Positions 7,113 through 9,338 of a DNA stretch of 9,338 nt are shown piece after piece (position 1 is the stretch's first letter; every line of letters starts with the position of its first letter). Both the position numbers and the translations under genes were made by a program. Origin of the DNA: Micrococcaceae bacterium UBA6021 (GTDB lineage Bacteria > Actinomycetota > Actinomycetes > Actinomycetales > Micrococcaceae); NCBI GenBank assembly GCA_002427975.1, contig DIZT01000293.1, positions 1 through 9,338 of the forward strand. Direction: 5' to 3'. The notes under the pieces were generated by a model. The model did not search any database and was not told the origin of the DNA. It saw only the letters and a list, made by a program, of their open reading frames with translations.

Positions 7113-7129
7113 TAGGACTGTCAGTCCTA
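7113..7129. promoter_or_regulatory. 17-bp palindrome, probable operator of the MmyB-type regulator
   Basis: TAGGACTGTCAGTCCTA has 8-bp perfect arms around one central base. It lies 46 bp upstream of the regulator's start and about 145 bp before the reductase start. On the minus strand its edge overlaps a TACGTT that could be the regulator's -10 box. It is the most symmetric element in the shared intergenic region, so it is a natural binding site for the dimeric regulator. This is inference from position and symmetry. Confidence 0.6.
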
Positions 7130-7154
7130 GGAAAAGGAGGGAATGGCACACCTG

Positions 7155-7183
7155 CTGACATGGCCTCCCGACGTGTTTAGCGT
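7155..7183 (+). promoter_or_regulatory. Candidate promoter of the aldo/keto reductase
   Basis: CTGACA (7155-7160) and TAGCGT (7178-7183) are 17 bp apart. The -35 box matches the consensus at five of six positions; the -10 box keeps only the TAnnnT pattern common in actinobacteria. Transcription would begin near 7190, leaving a leader of about 85 nt. Confidence 0.35.
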
Positions 7184-7253
7184 TGTTTGCATAGCCCGCA
7201 TGAAGCCGGTTCGTACCGATCATTGCCAGTGCAGGGCTGTTCGAGCAAACAAC
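7182..7253. repeat. Interrupted inverted repeat in the reductase leader
   Basis: GTTGTTTGC (7182-7190) is perfectly complementary to GCAAACAAC (7245-7253). Nested inside, AGCCC (7193-7197) pairs with GGGCT (7234-7238), and CGGT/ACCG can close a small loop further in. The structure ends 22 nt before the likely reductase start codon. It could be an RNA fold in the 5' leader or a pair of protein-binding half sites on DNA. No known riboswitch is recognisable. Confidence 0.4.
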
Positions 7254-7275
7254 ACAACCACCGAAAGAATTGATG

Positions 7276-8121
7276 ATGTCCCAGCCACAAGAAACCACCG
7301 TCCCCACCGTGACCCTCAACAACGGCGTCCAGATCCCGCAGCTCGGCTTCGGCGTGTTCCAGGTTCCGCCGGAGGAAACGCAGCGCATCGTCGAAGACGC
7401 CCTCCAAGCCGGCTACCGCCACATTGACACCGCAGCGGCGTACCGGAACGAGGCCGGCGTTGGGGCGGCCATTGCTGCATCCGGCATACCCCGCGAGGAA
7501 CTCTTCATCACCACCAAGCTGCGCAACGGTGAACAAGGAATGGCCCACCAAGCCTTCCAGAACAGCCGCAAAGCCCTGGGCCTGGACTACGTGGACCTCT
7601 ACCTGATCCACTGGCCCGTGCCCTCACAGGGTCTCTTCACTGAGGCTTGGAAGGCCATGGAAAAGCTGTACGCAAACAGCCAGATCCGTGCGATAGGCGT
7701 TTCGAACTTCCTGGCTGACCACCTGGACACGCTCCTGCCGGCGGCGGACATTCTCCCGGCTGTCAACCAGATCGAAATCCACCCCACCTTCCAGCAGCAG
7801 GAACTGGCGGCCAGGAACCGCGCCTTGGGCATTGCGGTGGAGGCATACAGCCCGTTGGGACAGGGCGCCGACCTGGGGGCCGCGACCGTGAAATCCCTGG
7901 CCGCGAAGTACGGTGCCACACCTGCCCAGATTGTGCTTGCCTGGCATCTCAGCCAGGGCACCATCGTCATCCCGAAGTCGGTCCATGCCGAACGCATGCG
8001 GGAAAACCTGGGCGCTGCGGCCGTAGTGCTCACCCAGGAGGAGGTAGCCGAAATCACGGATCTGGAGTCTGGCGCCCGCGCCGGAGCGGATCCCGCCGTC
8101 GCCGCGTTCAGCCAAATGTAG
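7276..8121 (+). CDS. Aldo/keto reductase
   Basis: This is an NADPH-dependent carbonyl reductase of 281 residues, of the bacterial AKR type related to 2,5-diketo-D-gluconate reductase. The catalytic tetrad is complete: Asp51 and Tyr56 (GYRHIDTAAAYRNE), Lys81 (FITTKLR) and His112 (DLYLIHWP). Later motifs follow in the expected order: IRAIGVSNF, then NQIEIHPTFQQ, AYSPLGQG, and the cofactor-phosphate motif IPKSVHAERMREN. The physiological substrate cannot be deduced; detoxification of reactive aldehydes or ketones is a common role. ATG 7276 is one of two adjacent ATGs (7273 and 7276) and is the better spaced from the weak purine-rich AAAGA upstream. Transcription is probably controlled by the divergent MmyB-type regulator. 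The small ORF and terminator downstream may be on the same transcript. Confidence 0.93.
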   Translation: MSQPQETTVPTVTLNNGVQIPQLGFGVFQVPPEETQRIVEDALQAGYRHIDTAAAYRNEAGVGAAIAASGIPREELFITTKLRNGEQGMAHQAFQNSRKALGLDYVDLYLIHWPVPSQGLFTEAWKAMEKLYANSQIRAIGVSNFLADHLDTLLPAADILPAVNQIEIHPTFQQQELAARNRALGIAVEAYSPLGQGADLGAATVKSLAAKYGATPAQIVLAWHLSQGTIVIPKSVHAERMRENLGAAAVVLTQEEVAEITDLESGARAGADPAVAAFSQM

Positions 8122-8213
8122 CCAATCCGCACCAGGGACGTGCAAAACCAAAGAGCCCCGCCGAACAAGCGCGTGCACAAGTTCAGTGCCCGCCAAATGA
8201 AAAGAAGAGAACC

Positions 8214-8423
8214 ATGGACTATTCGCTGATGATGGCTTGCACAGTCGTCGCCCTCATAAACAACGACAGCCGCAGCGCCTTGCCGGATGCCCCTGTTGTG
8301 GCGGCACGACCCGCCGGACGCACGCGCAGAATGCTGCCTCGCCTGCAGCGTTGGCTGGCCGGTGTCCTGCACCAAGCCGCAAGGGCAATTGAACCTCAAC
8401 CGCAGACGGTTACTGAGCCCTGA
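8214..8423 (+). CDS. Small hypothetical protein
   Basis: This is a 69-residue ORF that I do not recognise. It starts with a short hydrophobic run (MDYSLMMACTVVALI), too short for a confident membrane span. A Pro/Ala/Arg linker follows, then a basic amphipathic helix (RMLPRLQRWLAGVLHQAARAI, about residues 39-59) and a polar tail. A purine-rich stretch (AAGAAGAG) ends 4 nt before the ATG, and about two thirds of the codons end in G or C, both compatible with translation. It lies 92 bp after the reductase stop and is followed by hairpins, so it could be the last gene of that transcript. It may still be a chance ORF. Confidence 0.4.
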   Translation: MDYSLMMACTVVALINNDSRSALPDAPVVAARPAGRTRRMLPRLQRWLAGVLHQAARAIEPQPQTVTEP

Positions 8424-8434
8424 CCGTGAGGCAC

Positions 8435-8464
8435 GCCGACCGTATCCGCAAAGATGCGGTCGGC
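8435..8464. repeat. Stem-loop after the small ORF
   Basis: GCCGACCGTATC (8435-8446) pairs with GATGCGGTCGGC (8453-8464) across a 6-nt loop, giving a 12-bp stem with one G-U pair. No T-run follows on either strand. It may act as a 3'-end stabiliser or as the first half of a tandem terminator with the next hairpin. Confidence 0.55.
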
Positions 8465-8481
8465 ACCCTTGGCCAGGACCT

Positions 8482-8529
8482 GAAGGGCGGTGGCACCGGA
8501 AATCCGGCGCCACCGCCCTTCATTTTTTT
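8482..8529 (+). terminator. Rho-independent terminator
   Basis: GAAGGGCGGTGGC (8482-8494) pairs perfectly with GCCACCGCCCTTC (8509-8521). The stem continues, after a one-base mismatch, through CCGG/CCGG around an AAAT loop. Seven Ts (8523-8529) follow directly, with one A between. The T-run is on the plus strand, so it ends the aldo/keto reductase and small-ORF transcript. The same stem could also stop the converging minus-strand ATPase gene, less efficiently. Confidence 0.92.
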
Positions 8530-8565
8530 GGGGGTAACGGGGTGTTCGGAGGACGGTCTTGGGCG

Positions 8566-9159
8566 TTAGAGAACCTTCTCCAGGAACGAACGGATGCGCG
8601 GGTTGGTGTTGCTTTCGGAGAAGAACTCTCCCGGCGGGAGGTCGGCGGCGATCGTGCCGCCGTCGATGAACACCACGCGGTCGGCCACTTTGCGCGCAAA
8701 GCCCATTTCGTGGGTGACAACCACCATGGTCATGCCGTCGGCGGCGAGGCCGGCCATGACGTCCAGGACATCATGGACCACTTCGGGGTCCAGGGCGCTG
8801 GTGGGCTCGTCGAAGAGCATCACTTTGGGGTTCATGGCCACGGCGCGGGCGATGGCGATGCGCTGCTTCTGGCCGCCCGAGAGCCGGTTCGGGTAGACGT
8901 GTGCCCGGTGGGTCATGTTGACCTTTTCGAGCAGCTCCATGGCGCGGGCCTCGGCGTCCTTCCTGCTGAGCTTCAGGACGTCCATCTGCGGAAGCATGAT
9001 GTTCTTCAGGGCCGTCATGTTGGGGAACAGGTTGAACTGCTGGAAGACCATGCCCATGCGGGAGCGCAGGCGGTCCAGGTCCACCTTCGGCGCCAGGAGG
9101 TCCTCGCCGTCGAACACAACGTGGCCGGACGTGGGCGTCTCGAGGAGGTTCAGGCAACG
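8566..9159 (-). pseudogene. Amino-acid ABC transporter ATPase (GlnQ-like), N-terminus lost
   Basis: This is the remnant of the ATP-hydrolysing subunit of a polar amino-acid importer. Homology runs from [18 protein letters not shown] to the C-terminus ...[10 protein letters not shown], about 197 residues against the usual 240-255. Present in order are the Q-loop ([16 protein letters not shown]), signature [14 protein letters not shown], Walker B ([14 protein letters not shown] with D-loop) and the switch histidine ([10 protein letters not shown]). Missing are the first strands and the whole Walker A loop (family GPSGSGKST), which would immediately precede RCLN. The frame continues past the break to a GTG at 9231, but those codons lie in a palindromic element and give Arg/Phe-rich nonsense. 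Without Walker A it cannot bind ATP normally, so I call it non-functional. No permease or binding-protein gene is seen beside it in the window. Codon use is host-like, so the truncation looks recent. Confidence 0.82.
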
Positions 9160-9178
9160 TGGGAATTTGCCGTGAACG

Positions 9179-9247
9179 CGAAATCGCCGGAACCGTGTCC
9201 GGGTCGCCGCAAATTTGCAGCGACCCGGCACAGTTCCGGCGATTTCG
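9179..9247. repeat. 69-bp near-perfect palindromic element (REP-like)
   Basis: The left arm (9179-9207, starting CGAAATCGCCGGAAC) and right arm (9220-9247, ending GTTCCGGCGATTTCG) are complementary over about 28 bp with one C/T substitution and one bulged base. The centre is itself a perfect 10-bp palindrome, GCAAATTTGC (9209-9218). The core AATTTGC recurs at 9164-9170, followed by similar bases, suggesting a degenerate neighbouring copy or a larger element. There is no coding capacity, and no second full copy occurs in this window. The element abuts the break in the ATPase gene. Confidence 0.75.
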
Positions 9248-9249
9248 GT

Positions 9250-9268
9250 GGCCAGCCGGCGGCTGGCC
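9250..9268. terminator. Hairpin downstream of the right-edge gene
   Basis: GGCCAGCC (9250-9257) and GGCTGGCC (9261-9268) form a perfect 8-bp stem with a 3-nt loop, 13 bp past the stop codon of the minus-strand gene at the right edge. It lacks a T-run, so it is at best a weak or non-canonical terminator. It could also be part of the adjoining palindromic element. Confidence 0.4.
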
Positions 9269-9281
9269 TGGACGAGGCAGC

Positions 9282-9338
9282 CTAGGTCAGGCGGATCTGG
9301 CGGTTCATGTCCTTGTACAGCAGGTAACGGAACTGGCC
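9282..9338 (-). CDS. C-terminal end of an unidentified gene (partial)
   Basis: The last 57 bases of the window read on the minus strand as 18 codons ending [18 protein letters not shown] and a TAG stop at 9282-9284. The composition is protein-like and GC-rich at third positions, and a hairpin follows the stop. It is too short to name. It does not obviously resemble the permease tail expected upstream of a GlnQ-type ATPase, though this cannot be excluded. Confidence 0.45.
   Translation of the reverse strand, partial: GQFRYLLYKDMNRQIRLT

Noticed and set aside
7143..7427. Plus-strand ORF with an AAGGAGGG stretch just before its ATG
   Set aside because: The purine tract is only one base from the ATG, and the frame overlaps the aldo/keto reductase out of frame with Arg/Pro-rich sequence. 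A short leader peptide cannot be excluded.
9160..9231. GTG start at 9231 giving a full-looking 221-residue ATPase
   Set aside because: The added codons come from the palindromic element, do not encode Walker A and have no protein-like pattern.
1..9338. CRISPR arrays, rRNA or tRNA genes, transposases and integrases
   Set aside because: No regularly spaced direct repeats, cloverleaf sequences or recombinase motifs were seen on either strand.

Overview
The base composition and gene families point to a high-GC actinobacterium, most probably a soil member of the Micrococcaceae (Arthrobacter or a relative). The evidence is an MmyB-type XRE regulator paired with an aldo/keto reductase, many G/C-ending codons, GAGGA-type ribosome sites, and an F420:NADP-oxidoreductase-like protein. 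The genus is inferred from style, not from a marker gene. Window composition is uneven: roughly the first 2.2 kb is visibly poorer in G+C than the rest and looks acquired.

Layout, left to right. (1) A minus-strand polytopic membrane protein of unknown function (96-1388) is divergent from a toxin-antitoxin pair (1499-2252). The RelE/HigB-like toxin carries a one-base frameshift near 1648, and the XRE antitoxin is intact. A promoter with a TGCATATGCA palindrome in its spacer precedes the pair. (2) A secreted serine hydrolase of the class A beta-lactamase fold (2352-3380) converges on a Rossmann-fold NADP oxidoreductase (3396-4037, minus). (3) A PLP-dependent threonine/serine dehydratase (4241-5173) converges on an alpha-carbonic anhydrase lipoprotein (5205-6014, minus). 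(4) An MmyB-type regulator (minus) is divergent from an aldo/keto reductase (plus). Their shared intergenic region holds a perfect 17-bp palindrome, the likely operator. (5) A small unrecognised ORF follows, then a strong rho-independent terminator. (6) On the minus strand lies an amino-acid ABC transporter ATPase that has lost its N-terminus, including Walker A. The break sits beside a 69-bp near-perfect palindromic element, and beyond it is the 3' end of another minus-strand gene.

Most genes are single-gene units with ordinary metabolic or envelope roles, and I see no clear new multi-gene system. The two spots most worth attention are the right-hand junction, where a REP-like palindrome replaces the start of a GlnQ-type ATPase, and the left-hand island, where both the toxin gene and possibly the start of the membrane gene show frame disruptions.
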